Source of the DNA: CAZNER01 sp964572065
GTDB lineage: Bacteria > Patescibacteriota > Dojkabacteria > JAHIVN01
Assembly (NCBI GenBank): GCA_964572065.1
Contig: CAZNER010000015.1
Location: forward strand, 1 to 33,966
DNA: 33,966 nucleotides
Direction: 5' to 3'
The notes under the pieces are model-generated. The model ran no database searches. It was not told where the DNA came from and was given only the letters and a program-made list of their open reading frames with translations. The position numbers and the translations under genes were made by a program. Shown one piece after another: positions 8,318 through 16,332 of the stretch (the first letter of the stretch is position 1; the number at the start of each line of letters is the position of its first letter).

Positions 8318-10522
8318 TTATTGTCCTGATGAATATTTCCACTCCCTTATATTTTGAGGATACCCTTCTCCTAAATATTCCCTCAACAAGTCAAGATACT
8401 TTGAATCGTAACTTAACACTTCAGCTGGATTAGTATAATTATTGTCTAAATACCTACCGAAATTAACGTTCTCACTTATCACTCCACCATTAATTTCTAA
8501 CTGGCTACCTGCACTTTCAGTAGCAAATAAACCATCAGTTAAAAAGAATCCCTCTAAACTACTTACTCCACTGGTCACACTTATATTGTCTTTAACAATA
8601 AACACACATGCATCATCCTTAGTTGACTCATAAAAATTACTCGTAATATTTAAACTACCGTCAACAAAATAAACTTTCTTCCCACTACATGAAGACGGCA
8701 TACTATTTATTACTTCGCAGTTAGAACTGGTACATTCATTCTCTTCAGATATTTCCTTCAAATAACCGTACATCCCCCCATCACCAATTATTTCTCTATT
8801 CATATCATCATATTTATCTAATATAAAACCTCTCTTACTCTCACCATCTCCATCCCCAGAAGTCGTTGGAAATGATCCTCCAAAATCTGACTTAGACAAT
8901 ATATAAGTTGAAAAATAAGCCCATTCATTAATATCCGGAATAGAAAAATCATTTCCTGTTATCTTCCACATCTTCATAGCTTCAGTCTGCATAACACCTT
9001 TATATACATAAGTATCTCCCCATCCAGTCATAACCCAAGCATCAGGTGATTCATATACAGAGCCTGAACTTACCCTATTATCAGCTCCACACAATCCTCC
9101 TTCTCCAGTTAAATAAAATGTATAATTATCATCACTAGCAGGCGAAAATGAATAACTACCACTGCATTGACCAGTGCCTAAGGCAGGCAAATCATTATCA
9201 CTTCTTATATTTGGCCAGTCATTATTAATAGTTTCATTATTTGATTCCGAACTTACTGACCATAAACATTCATTTGCTTTTGATCCATTATCTGTATAAG
9301 TTACTTCCATTGTCTGATTTTCATAATCAGGAGTAGATGATATAGCAGGCGATGGATAATACCATTCTTCATGAAATTCCTGCCATTCATTCCATTCTCC
9401 CCATTCTGCCTCTTCTTTGGCCCTAGCTCTATATGAAATTGTTTTATACTGGTGATAACCTAATTCTTCTAAATTCGTTACTGTTAAATTGATTGTGATC
9501 GGAGATCCTTCTACTGGTATAGTAGGGGACTCAATTTCAAACGGACTTCCTGCAGGTTCACTAAAGGTCCCGTTTTCTAAATTAAAACTATAAGTATATG
9601 GAGTACCATCATCCGTTAAAATCAATTCAACTTCTTTTATTAAATCAAAATCATTATCCTCTGCAGTTATTGTGAAAGTATTTGTATTTTTATGACAATC
9701 ATTTGGACCAGTTACCGTTGTCACAGGTGGAACAGTACCTAACTTCAGCATCCATGTCATATTCATATGCCACTGATTATAAGATGAACCTGTAAATGCT
9801 TCATTTATTACTTCCCCTATATCATCTTCAGCCCAGCTTGGTCTATCATCTCTTCCATACCAAACCATATCTTCCGGTTCACAACACATATCCTTTAATA
9901 AGAGACTATATCCTGTACTTGATACCCATGGAACACCTGGGCAATTACTTCCAGTACAATAAGAGTCTATTCTTCCTGACCAATAGGCATGATCTGACCC
10001 TCTTGGATTTCTATCTTCATACGGAAACCATGGAAACCTATCAGCAAATGTTGTCCCATAAAAATATGCATGAGAAGTTTCAAGGAAATTGGGGTCATTA
10101 CTATCTCTTGAACACCTTTCACCCCCTTTTCCTGGAGGTACATTCGCATTCCAATAATTTCCCCAAACATATACACTTAAAGGTGAATTATAATAACCAG
10201 GCATATAAGGCATGAAATGTCCTGTAAAATTACAACTAGACTTTGAAATACACTGACTAAGTATCGCCTGCGAATAATTCGGATCATTAGGATCGAATTC
10301 ATATTCATAATCACATGCAGAAAAATAATAAAAACCACCCTGATAATCATGACCAATACCTATCATTTGTATCCCTTTTAACTCTTCCGTAGAACCATCC
10401 GGAAGTTCAATATAAAAATTATGGCCAGCAGATGATTCATAAGCCCTGATTTCATTTACTTTCCCTACAATAAAAAAACATAGAATTATAAAACACAAAA
10501 TTATAAATTTTTTAGGTTTCAT
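8318..10522 (-). CDS. large secreted Cys-rich protein, putative pilus-associated adhesin (copy 1)
   Basis: Paralogue of the protein at 4882-7125, with roughly two-thirds identity by eye in the N-terminal domain. The signal peptide has a hydrophobic core at about 5-20 and likely cleavage after IRA (residue 27). The domain order is the same: Cys-rich N-terminal domain, Ig/fibronectin-like domains (with ISYRARAKEEAEWGEW), a central region with NECLWSV and CSGSYSFSPA, and a C-terminal beta-rich domain (CSGKKVYFVDGSLNI, EINGGVISEN). At 734 residues it lacks two short inserts found in copy 2. Its start is four bases after the stop of its foldase partner, so the pair is translationally linked. The function is inferred, not recognised. 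Confidence 0.6.
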   Translation of the reverse strand: MKPKKFIILCFIILCFFIVGKVNEIRAYESSAGHNFYIELPDGSTEELKGIQMIGIGHDYQGGFYYFSACDYEYEFDPNDPNYSQAILSQCISKSSCNFTGHFMPYMPGYYNSPLSVYVWGNYWNANVPPGKGGERCSRDSNDPNFLETSHAYFYGTTFADRFPWFPYEDRNPRGSDHAYWSGRIDSYCTGSNCPGVPWVSSTGYSLLLKDMCCEPEDMVWYGRDDRPSWAEDDIGEVINEAFTGSSYNQWHMNMTWMLKLGTVPPVTTVTGPNDCHKNTNTFTITAEDNDFDLIKEVELILTDDGTPYTYSFNLENGTFSEPAGSPFEIESPTIPVEGSPITINLTVTNLEELGYHQYKTISYRARAKEEAEWGEWNEWQEFHEEWYYPSPAISSTPDYENQTMEVTYTDNGSKANECLWSVSSESNNETINNDWPNIRSDNDLPALGTGQCSGSYSFSPASDDNYTFYLTGEGGLCGADNRVSSGSVYESPDAWVMTGWGDTYVYKGVMQTEAMKMWKITGNDFSIPDINEWAYFSTYILSKSDFGGSFPTTSGDGDGESKRGFILDKYDDMNREIIGDGGMYGYLKEISEENECTSSNCEVINSMPSSCSGKKVYFVDGSLNITSNFYESTKDDACVFIVKDNISVTSGVSSLEGFFLTDGLFATESAGSQLEINGGVISENVNFGRYLDNNYTNPAEVLSYDSKYLDLLREYLGEGYPQNIREWKYSSGQ

Positions 10523-10526
10523 CTAA

Positions 10527-11657
10527 CTATAAATTTGTAATAATTAATTTATTTTTATATTCTTCTAATATAACTTCATCTATATTATCTATTGATTCAG
10601 CGATAGACGTTCCGCTCTTTCCGTTCTTTACATCACTCAATTGAATAACAACATAACAACTATCAACTAAAGGGAAGCTATCATCAGTTGAAGCTTCAGC
10701 CCATTCCTCCATAGTAAACTCATAGTCCTTTAATGTTAATATGTCACTAATTTCTCCCTCACCTAAACTCTTTAATACTTTATCAGCTGTATTGTCCTTA
10801 AACATTATTACTCCATATTCTCTACCAACAGCCTTTGTATATACATTCTGTTGATAAACCGGATCAAGTTCACTTATGGATACTCCTGTTGTATCATCGG
10901 TTATATTATCAGTTAAAAGTTCATTTCCTGCCTCCTCCATTGTTATTTCACCTCTTTTCAACCTATCATGTAAAATACTTATCTTTTCCATTGCTATACT
11001 CTTAGCTTGTTCTAGAGTTAGATTTTCTGGCTTTTGTTGATTATGGAAATAAATAGTAATAACCTCATAATCTAGTCTTTTGATATAACTACTCTCAAAC
11101 TCCTCTCTAACATCCTCAACCTTCTGAAATCTTTTAGCCATACTCTTATCAGGTGAATTATAAAAAGTATCATCTAAAGTAATAATTCCTAATTCCTCGC
11201 CCTTTTGTAATATACCAGACTGTATAACAGCCTCATCTATCATATCTTGAAGAACCTCATCTTCAAGTTCCCCTGAAATATAATTTTGAAACTCTTTCAT
11301 TACAAACTGTACATTTAAATCACACCCATATAAAGTTTCCTCTCCGACCTTCATAATAGCTGTATTACAATCATATCTAGCTCCTTCTCCCAGAGCATAC
11401 GACAAATAAGCACTTATATTCCCAGAAGCATCTTCACTATCTATATAATTATCCCATTTAGATTTGAATTCCTGATAATCATCTTCATCTTTTAAAGTAT
11501 CACTTTCATTAACAATTTGAATTACATCACTATCACTAATTTGAGATTCTTCTTCTTTACTTAAAACAAAATATAAAAATATACCAATACCTAAAATCAA
11601 TAAACCTAGACCTAATCCCATAAACACAATAAATTTTTTATTTTTGAAAATTTGCAT
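10527..11657 (-). CDS. membrane-anchored SurA/parvulin-like foldase (copy 1)
   Basis: Same layout as the gene at 7135-8289. It has one membrane helix (about residues 9-31), a SurA-N-like chaperone region (about 100-165, with IMKVGEETLYGCDLNVQFVM) and a divergent parvulin-like region (about 195-340, with EVITIYFHNQ, LKRGEITMEEAGNEL and GEGEISDILTLKDY). The three conserved cysteines are C97, C112 and C334. It follows the response-regulator gene after 24 bases and precedes its secreted partner by four bases. The SurA/PpiC relationship is read from motif order; a profile search would settle it. Confidence 0.6.
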   Translation of the reverse strand: MQIFKNKKFIVFMGLGLGLLILGIGIFLYFVLSKEEESQISDSDVIQIVNESDTLKDEDDYQEFKSKWDNYIDSEDASGNISAYLSYALGEGARYDCNTAIMKVGEETLYGCDLNVQFVMKEFQNYISGELEDEVLQDMIDEAVIQSGILQKGEELGIITLDDTFYNSPDKSMAKRFQKVEDVREEFESSYIKRLDYEVITIYFHNQQKPENLTLEQAKSIAMEKISILHDRLKRGEITMEEAGNELLTDNITDDTTGVSISELDPVYQQNVYTKAVGREYGVIMFKDNTADKVLKSLGEGEISDILTLKDYEFTMEEWAEASTDDSFPLVDSCYVVIQLSDVKNGKSGTSIAESIDNIDEVILEEYKNKLIITNL

Positions 11658-11681
11658 TTCTATACATATAAATTATATAAA

Positions 11682-12080
11682 TTATTTTTTAAAAACTTTT
11701 TCTATTTCCTTCAATATTTCCTCTGGTGTTAGCTCAGTTTTTATAAGATAACCATCAGCCTTTCTCTCAAATCCCTCTTTAATCGCAACATCACTTGTTA
11801 GATTGGTTAATATCAAAATAGCTGCATTCCCGTATTTATCTTTATCCTGTTTAATCCTGGTCAATGCCTCCATACCATCCATTCGAGGCATCATTAAATC
11901 AAGCAAAACTAAATCAAATTTATCTTTCGACATCTTCTCAAGACATTCAACCCCATCTGCTGCTTCATCGATCTGGTAACCATAAGTTGATAATATATCT
12001 TTGAACATCATACGCAAATCCGGCTCATCATCAACAATAAGTATTTTTTTGTTTTTTCCTTCTTTTTTGTTCTCTGCCAT
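11682..12080 (-). CDS. CheY-like single-domain response regulator
   Basis: A receiver domain with no output domain, 132 residues. The acidic pocket is D17 and D18 (ILIVDDEPD), the phosphoacceptor is D61 (LVLLDLMMPRMDG), the switch Thr is T92 and the conserved Lys is K114 (GYLIKTELTPEEI). All the phosphorylation residues are therefore present. It sits between the minor-pilin genes and the duplicated foldase/adhesin cassettes, so a role in pilus output is likely, as with PilG/PilH or CheY-type regulators. No histidine kinase is encoded in this window, so the phosphodonor must lie elsewhere. Confidence 0.9.
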   Translation of the reverse strand: MAENKKEGKNKKILIVDDEPDLRMMFKDILSTYGYQIDEAADGVECLEKMSKDKFDLVLLDLMMPRMDGMEALTRIKQDKDKYGNAAILILTNLTSDVAIKEGFERKADGYLIKTELTPEEILKEIEKVFKK

Positions 12081-12101
12081 AAAAAATCATTAATATATTA
12101 A

Positions 12102-13022
12102 CTATTTTCTTACATCCCCGTCTGCTACATATAAAACATAATCGAATAGAGCTGGCAAACGTTTATGCAGCATATCTAAAGTAACAACTTCAGGCGCTGA
12201 TAAACCCTCAGCATTTTCAACGCCATTAGTAAAAGACTGAGATCTAATACTAGCCATCTGTTGAGGCAAATCTCCCTCAACAGTTATATTCATAGCATCT
12301 CCTCCAATCGCTCTTAGCCTCAATAACACAGGAGTTGATCCTCCACAAGTATCAATATTTAATGGTTCACCCAAAACACTAGCTTCATTTATTGACTTAA
12401 ATCCTTCAACCCCTGACATACTGCATGTAGGTGCATTACCACTACAAATTGCCGCTCTCACATTTGAATAATTACCAGAAGCATCTTTACAAACCAACAT
12501 CGCTGATATCGCAGGTGCTCCCTCCCATGATACATCTAATACACCAGATGCTGTCTGTCCATTATAATCCAAAACAACTTCAATTGTTTCATCCTGATTT
12601 ATAGATATTCCTTCAATTTTATGCATAATACATTCTTTTATAATAACATCCGTCGGTACTCCATCTACCTCAGTGCTCTTTATCGTACATCTAAAATCAT
12701 CAGAATCATTACTTTCACATTCATTTCTCGAACAAAGATCAAAATGTTCATCTGTACTAGTAAGTTCATCACAATCATCACAATCACTTATCCATAAATT
12801 ATAACCTTCAGAAGCTATTTTAAAAAGTTCCTCTTCTGCTACAGAATACCCTGATTCATATTCTCTCTCCATTTGCGTCTCTTCTATATCCACCCTTATA
12901 TTAACTACGATAGCTAGCACAACTATAAGAAGAAGCAGCACAACAATCAAAACAAAAAGAAGCATTTGACCCGACTGCTTAACTTTTGAGTAATTATTTT
13001 TAATAATTTTTAATAATTTCAT
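12102..13022 (-). CDS. PilX-like minor pilin or pilus-associated membrane protein
   Basis: A basic N-terminus of 18 residues, then a long hydrophobic helix (about 20-45) and the segment MEREYESGYSVAEEELFKIA, which resembles the PilX-type AAEAGxxxA region after the helix. The rest is a Cys-containing extracellular domain to residue 306. Unlike its neighbours it lacks a Gly-Phe cleavage site and Glu at +5; the nearest candidate is SGQM at 17-20, so processing by PilD is uncertain. Position after PilV- and PilW-like genes supports PilX. Confidence 0.6.
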   Translation of the reverse strand: MKLLKIIKNNYSKVKQSGQMLLFVLIVVLLLLIVVLAIVVNIRVDIEETQMEREYESGYSVAEEELFKIASEGYNLWISDCDDCDELTSTDEHFDLCSRNECESNDSDDFRCTIKSTEVDGVPTDVIIKECIMHKIEGISINQDETIEVVLDYNGQTASGVLDVSWEGAPAISAMLVCKDASGNYSNVRAAICSGNAPTCSMSGVEGFKSINEASVLGEPLNIDTCGGSTPVLLRLRAIGGDAMNITVEGDLPQQMASIRSQSFTNGVENAEGLSAPEVVTLDMLHKRLPALFDYVLYVADGDVRK

Positions 13023-13057
13023 TATATTTTATATATAAAAATATTATTTAATATAAT

Positions 13058-13624
13058 TTAATCAAAATCAAAATTTCTTGTCGAAACAGCTACCTCTTTT
13101 GTAATCCATTGTTTATCCGGCTTATAGGGCATCCCTACAGTCCAAGCCTTAGTTATTATATGTACTACCCAATTGCTCTCATTTTCAATTATTTTATACT
13201 CAAAACTATCAAATTCAACATCATCAGGAGTCTTATAACTCGTATCAATGTCCGCATTTGTTGTACAATCAATTTCTGTTCTCTCGACCGTTTTGTTCGA
13301 CCCATCGATAAACCACTTATAACAATGAGTCAAATGGTCATCTTCCACTATTGCAACCTTAACACTGTTTCCTCCTAACTCCGAAACAGTTTCAGAATTT
13401 CTTACATCTTTTTTTAAAACATTTAACATAAAAGCCATCTCTTCTCGGGCATATGATCTTGCCTTAATTCTCCTTGCAACTGTCAAGTTCATAATTATGA
13501 TATTAGTAATTGTTACAAATAATATACCAAAGATAGCTAGTGTAATCAACAACTCCAAGAGTGAGAAACCTCTAGAAGACTTTAATATTAAATTATAGGT
13601 TCTTTTGACACTTCTCTTACTCAA
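13058..13624 (-). CDS. PilW/PulJ-like minor pilin
   Basis: A prepilin with the class III signal RGFSLLELLITLAIFGI. PilD would cut between G19 and F20, and Glu24 is at mature position +5. The leader is 19 residues and basic. The mature part has an N-terminal helix followed by a domain with MAFMLNVLKKDVRNSE, typical of PilW/GspJ. The start codon is TTG at 13624: an in-frame stop lies just upstream and the next ATG is inside the transmembrane helix, so no ATG can give a complete leader. Confidence 0.8.
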   Translation of the reverse strand: MSKRSVKRTYNLILKSSRGFSLLELLITLAIFGILFVTITNIIIMNLTVARRIKARSYAREEMAFMLNVLKKDVRNSETVSELGGNSVKVAIVEDDHLTHCYKWFIDGSNKTVERTEIDCTTNADIDTSYKTPDDVEFDSFEYKIIENESNWVVHIITKAWTVGMPYKPDKQWITKEVAVSTRNFDFD

Positions 13625-13649
13625 ATAGATTTATAATAAAATATAAATT

Positions 13650-14183
13650 TTAATTTTCAATTTCACCTATTCTATATCCATCAAATTTCTTTTTTTCAAA
13701 TTCACCTCCTACTGTCTGCCAAACCATTATTACTTGTAAATCGTATCTCCTTGGAGTTATCTTCTTAACATAAATCTGCTGACACATATCATACCCTCCA
13801 CTACCTAGACTACCATTGTAATAAGAAGAGCTACTATCACAATTTGCAATTTCATTTTCACCAGCAAGATGATCATTTTCAACAAATATAATAGGCTTTT
13901 GTTCAGATAAAGCAATTCGGTAGTATTTACCAAAAGATTCCACCGGCACATCTCCTTCTACAACTATAGTTCCCGGCTGCTTCATAAAATCCATAGCCTC
14001 AACTGCTGCTTGCACAGCTATATCTTGTAATTCGTTTTTCCTAGCTTGTTTAATAGTTCTTAGACTAACCCTAGTTATAACAACCATAGCTGTACCTACC
14101 ACAGCTAACGAAATCAATGCCTCAACTAATCCTAAGGCTGATTCATTATCTATAATATTTTTAATTTTTTTTATAATCGACAT
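13650..14183 (-). CDS. PilV/GspI-like minor pilin
   Basis: The prepilin N-terminus SALGLVEALISLAVVGTAMV has Glu at +5 if PilD cuts after Ala (residue 16 from this start) rather than after Gly. The helix is followed by a region with QAAVEAMDFMKQ and a small C-terminal domain with two cysteines. ATG at 14183 is taken as the start. An alternative TTG at 14201 overlaps the stop of the preceding gene (TTGA) and would add six residues to the leader. Order after a GspH/FimU-like gene and before PilW fits PilV. Confidence 0.72.
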   Translation of the reverse strand: MSIIKKIKNIIDNESALGLVEALISLAVVGTAMVVITRVSLRTIKQARKNELQDIAVQAAVEAMDFMKQPGTIVVEGDVPVESFGKYYRIALSEQKPIIFVENDHLAGENEIANCDSSSSYYNGSLGSGGYDMCQQIYVKKITPRRYDLQVIMVWQTVGGEFEKKKFDGYRIGEIEN

Positions 14184-14197
14184 AAACAACTTTAATA

Positions 14198-14752
14198 TCA
14201 AAGTATTTTAATCGTCCTGTTGGAACTACTAACCTCAATCTCCCTTGTTGTATTTACAAGTCCATATATCTTCAATTCTATAATGCAAGTAATATCTGTT
14301 GTTGGATCAATTTGATTCTTATCATTTGATATAATGAATTCCCCTGTAACATGGTTAAATTTCAAAATTGAAAAACTATTAGAACCCGACTTACATTCAG
14401 ACACTTCTACACCGTTGTATTGGGTAGATTTAACTGATTTCGGAGCTGAACAGCCACCTGTATTACTGCATTCCCCCCATTTATAATCATTTCCAGAAAC
14501 ATTAATATAATAAGCTGTCGGAGAATATCCTTCTGAGGTTACAACATTATTAATTGCATACCTTCTTGCTTTCCTAATATGTAAAACTAATTCCTTGGTA
14601 GCATTTGAGACTGCGATTGTCTGCCTGAAACGAATAACACCATAAACAACAATTGACATCATCAAACCTGTGATACTCAAAACGATAAGAAGCTCGAGTA
14701 AAGTATAAGCTGCATTCTTATTAAACTCATCAATATCAGGCAGTCTCTTCAT
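14198..14752 (-). CDS. FimU/GspH-like minor pilin
   Basis: First of four minor pilins. The segment AYTLLELLIVLSITGLMMS is a class III prepilin helix with Glu20 at +5 if cleavage occurs between Ala15 and Tyr16, which is unusual since Gly at -1 is normal. The stretch ATKELVLHIRKARRYAINN after the helix is characteristic of GspH/FimT/FimU. The mature domain has four or five cysteines. A promoter-like sequence lies upstream, so this gene may start its own transcript. Confidence 0.75.
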   Translation of the reverse strand: MKRLPDIDEFNKNAAYTLLELLIVLSITGLMMSIVVYGVIRFRQTIAVSNATKELVLHIRKARRYAINNVVTSEGYSPTAYYINVSGNDYKWGECSNTGGCSAPKSVKSTQYNGVEVSECKSGSNSFSILKFNHVTGEFIISNDKNQIDPTTDITCIIELKIYGLVNTTREIEVSSSNRTIKIL

Positions 14753-14786
14753 TAAATAAAAAAATACTAAAATACTTATTTTACTT

Positions 14787-14814
14787 ATTGTACTATATAA
14801 ACCAAATTATTCAA
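14787..14814 (-). promoter_or_regulatory. possible promoter of the minor-pilin genes
   Basis: On the minus strand, TTGAAT (14814-14809), a 16-base spacer and TACAAT (14792-14787) lie in the 72-base gap between pilD and the first minor pilin. The match is four of six and five of six. Confidence 0.45.
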
Positions 14815-14824
14815 GTACACCTAT

Positions 14825-15682
14825 TCAATAAAAACTACTTATCATTAAATAAGAATCGATAATTCCATCACCAAAGAGAAAAGCTATAATAGTGCCTATT
14901 GCTAAAAACAAACCAAACGGGACTTTTAATCCCTTAATCTTACCTTTATATATTCCCCATGCTATACCGACTAGTGAGCCAATAATTACAGATAGATAAA
15001 AAGCTATAATTAACTTCTTCCATCCTAAAATTAATCCCATCAAAACAACCAATTTTAAATCGCCGCCTCCCATTCCTTTACCCTTTGTTAGAATAATTAT
15101 TAATGCTATAAAACTACCCCCGAAAAGACATGAAACAATGTTCCACAGAAGACTAAAATCGGTAAATAAATCAAAGATTGGGTTTACAATACCTAATTGC
15201 ATAAATACGGCAAATACTACATCAATAAAAAGGCAAATTATAATGGCTGGTTTGATTACTTTATCTGGAACAATTTGATGTTTCACATCATAAAGAGCAA
15301 AAAACAGAAATAAAACCAGAATAAAACTAATAAAAATAGCAATACATATCACAAACAGCATATCCCCAACCCCTTGAATACGCATACGATCTATTACGTA
15401 ACATCCTGAGGCTAAAAATAGCAAACCTGATAAAAATTCTATAATAGGATACTGCCATGAAACTTTTGTTCCACAATATCTGCACCTTCCTTTTAATAAA
15501 ATAAACGACAATATAGGTACTAAATCGATAGGGGATAACACATGTTTACATTTTGGACAAAAAGATCTTGATTTCACAAAATCAATCTCCTTATAAAGCC
15601 GCATTTCCAATACATTTATGAAACTGCCGACAGCTAAACCTAAAAGGAACAACAATACTAATAACAAGATAATAACTTGCAT
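14825..15682 (-). CDS. pilD: type IV prepilin peptidase PilD
   Basis: Polytopic membrane aspartyl protease that removes prepilin leaders and methylates the new N-terminus. The N-terminal cytoplasmic domain has the zinc tetracysteine C42, C45, C67, C70. The catalytic aspartates are D132 (ALYDVKHQIVPD) and D208 in the GGGDLKLV motif. About seven membrane helices are visible. At 285 residues it is of usual length, so both methylase and peptidase domains are present. It lies downstream of the pilin terminator. Confidence 0.93.
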   Translation of the reverse strand: MQVIILLLVLLFLLGLAVGSFINVLEMRLYKEIDFVKSRSFCPKCKHVLSPIDLVPILSFILLKGRCRYCGTKVSWQYPIIEFLSGLLFLASGCYVIDRMRIQGVGDMLFVICIAIFISFILVLFLFFALYDVKHQIVPDKVIKPAIIICLFIDVVFAVFMQLGIVNPIFDLFTDFSLLWNIVSCLFGGSFIALIIILTKGKGMGGGDLKLVVLMGLILGWKKLIIAFYLSVIIGSLVGIAWGIYKGKIKGLKVPFGLFLAIGTIIAFLFGDGIIDSYLMISSFY

Positions 15683-15751
15683 TTAGAAATAATAAAAAAT
15701 ATTGCTTTAAATTACCAACTTTATCAGCTAAATACAAGAAAATATATAAAT

Positions 15752-15784
15752 AAAAAAAGTCCCTTTACGAAAGAGACTTTTTTA
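15752..15784 (-). terminator. rho-independent terminator after the major pilin
   Basis: A 9-bp stem (AGTCCCTTT at 15758-15766, AAAGAGACT at 15770-15778, one G-T pair) with a 3-base loop is flanked by an A run on the left and a T run on the right, so it reads as a terminator on either strand. It begins about 30 bases after the pilin stop on the minus strand. It would separate the pilin transcript from pilD, probably with partial read-through. The rest of the 131-base gap shows nothing clear. Confidence 0.8.
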
Positions 15785-15813
15785 TACAAAAAAACTACAC
15801 TTAATTAATATTT

Positions 15814-16296
15814 TTATTCATTCCCTGCATTATAATCTTCATCTGTTCGCTCAAGCATTATATACAATTTATAAGCTCTGGTATTACCTTCATAACAACC
15901 CGTAATAGCACCTGAATCTTCCTCTGGTAGATTATCTTTAGGATATCCCCCACAGTTATCTAATTGGAAATCCGGAGCAAAATTTACCTTTGAACATACT
16001 TCTTCACTACCACCAGCAGTAATCAAAACTCCATCGCATGATGTATCAGTATTCGACAACACAACTCCATTATCATTACCTGAACCTGTAGGATACTTGT
16101 TATTCCTCTCTTGATAAGATTCTAAAGCTAATTGAATATCCCTAACAAGTGCTTTTCTTTGTGTATCACGATTAACCTGCTGTACTATCTGTATCCCCCC
16201 AATTGCCAATCCCATTAGAATACCTACTATAGCGAGTACAACTAACAACTCTACTAGTGTAAAACCTTTCTTAGAAACTCTCTTGAATAATTTCAT
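15814..16296 (-). CDS. pilA: type IV major pilin
   Basis: A prepilin with a short basic leader (MKLFKRVSKKG) and the classic site G11-F12, followed by TLVELLVVLAIVGILMGLA with Glu16 at +5. After the helix comes RDTQRKALVRDIQLALESYQ and a KYPTGSG motif usual in small pseudopilins and Gram-positive-type pilins. The C-terminal domain has four cysteines, able to form two disulfides. It is the only pilin here followed by a strong terminator, consistent with high expression as the fibre subunit. It could also be a GspG-like pseudopilin. Confidence 0.85.
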   Translation of the reverse strand: MKLFKRVSKKGFTLVELLVVLAIVGILMGLAIGGIQIVQQVNRDTQRKALVRDIQLALESYQERNNKYPTGSGNDNGVVLSNTDTSCDGVLITAGGSEEVCSKVNFAPDFQLDNCGGYPKDNLPEEDSGAITGCYEGNTRAYKLYIMLERTDEDYNAGNE

Positions 16297-16332
16297 TTAA
16301 ATAAATTAAAAATTAATATAAATTTATCCTAA

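Larger units (their letters stand above)
4882..11657 (-). repeat. tandem duplication of a foldase plus secreted-protein cassette
   Basis: Two adjacent two-gene units have the same order and orientation: 10527-11657 with 8318-10522, and 7135-8289 with 4882-7125. Both members are clear paralogues across their full lengths, with shared blocks such as FYIELPDGSTEELKGIQ, FPWFPYEDRNPRG and YGRDDRPSWA in the secreted proteins, and YNSPDKSM plus YEVITIYFHNQ in the foldases. Divergence is substantial at both DNA and protein level, so the duplication is old or has been under diversifying pressure. Confidence 0.85.
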
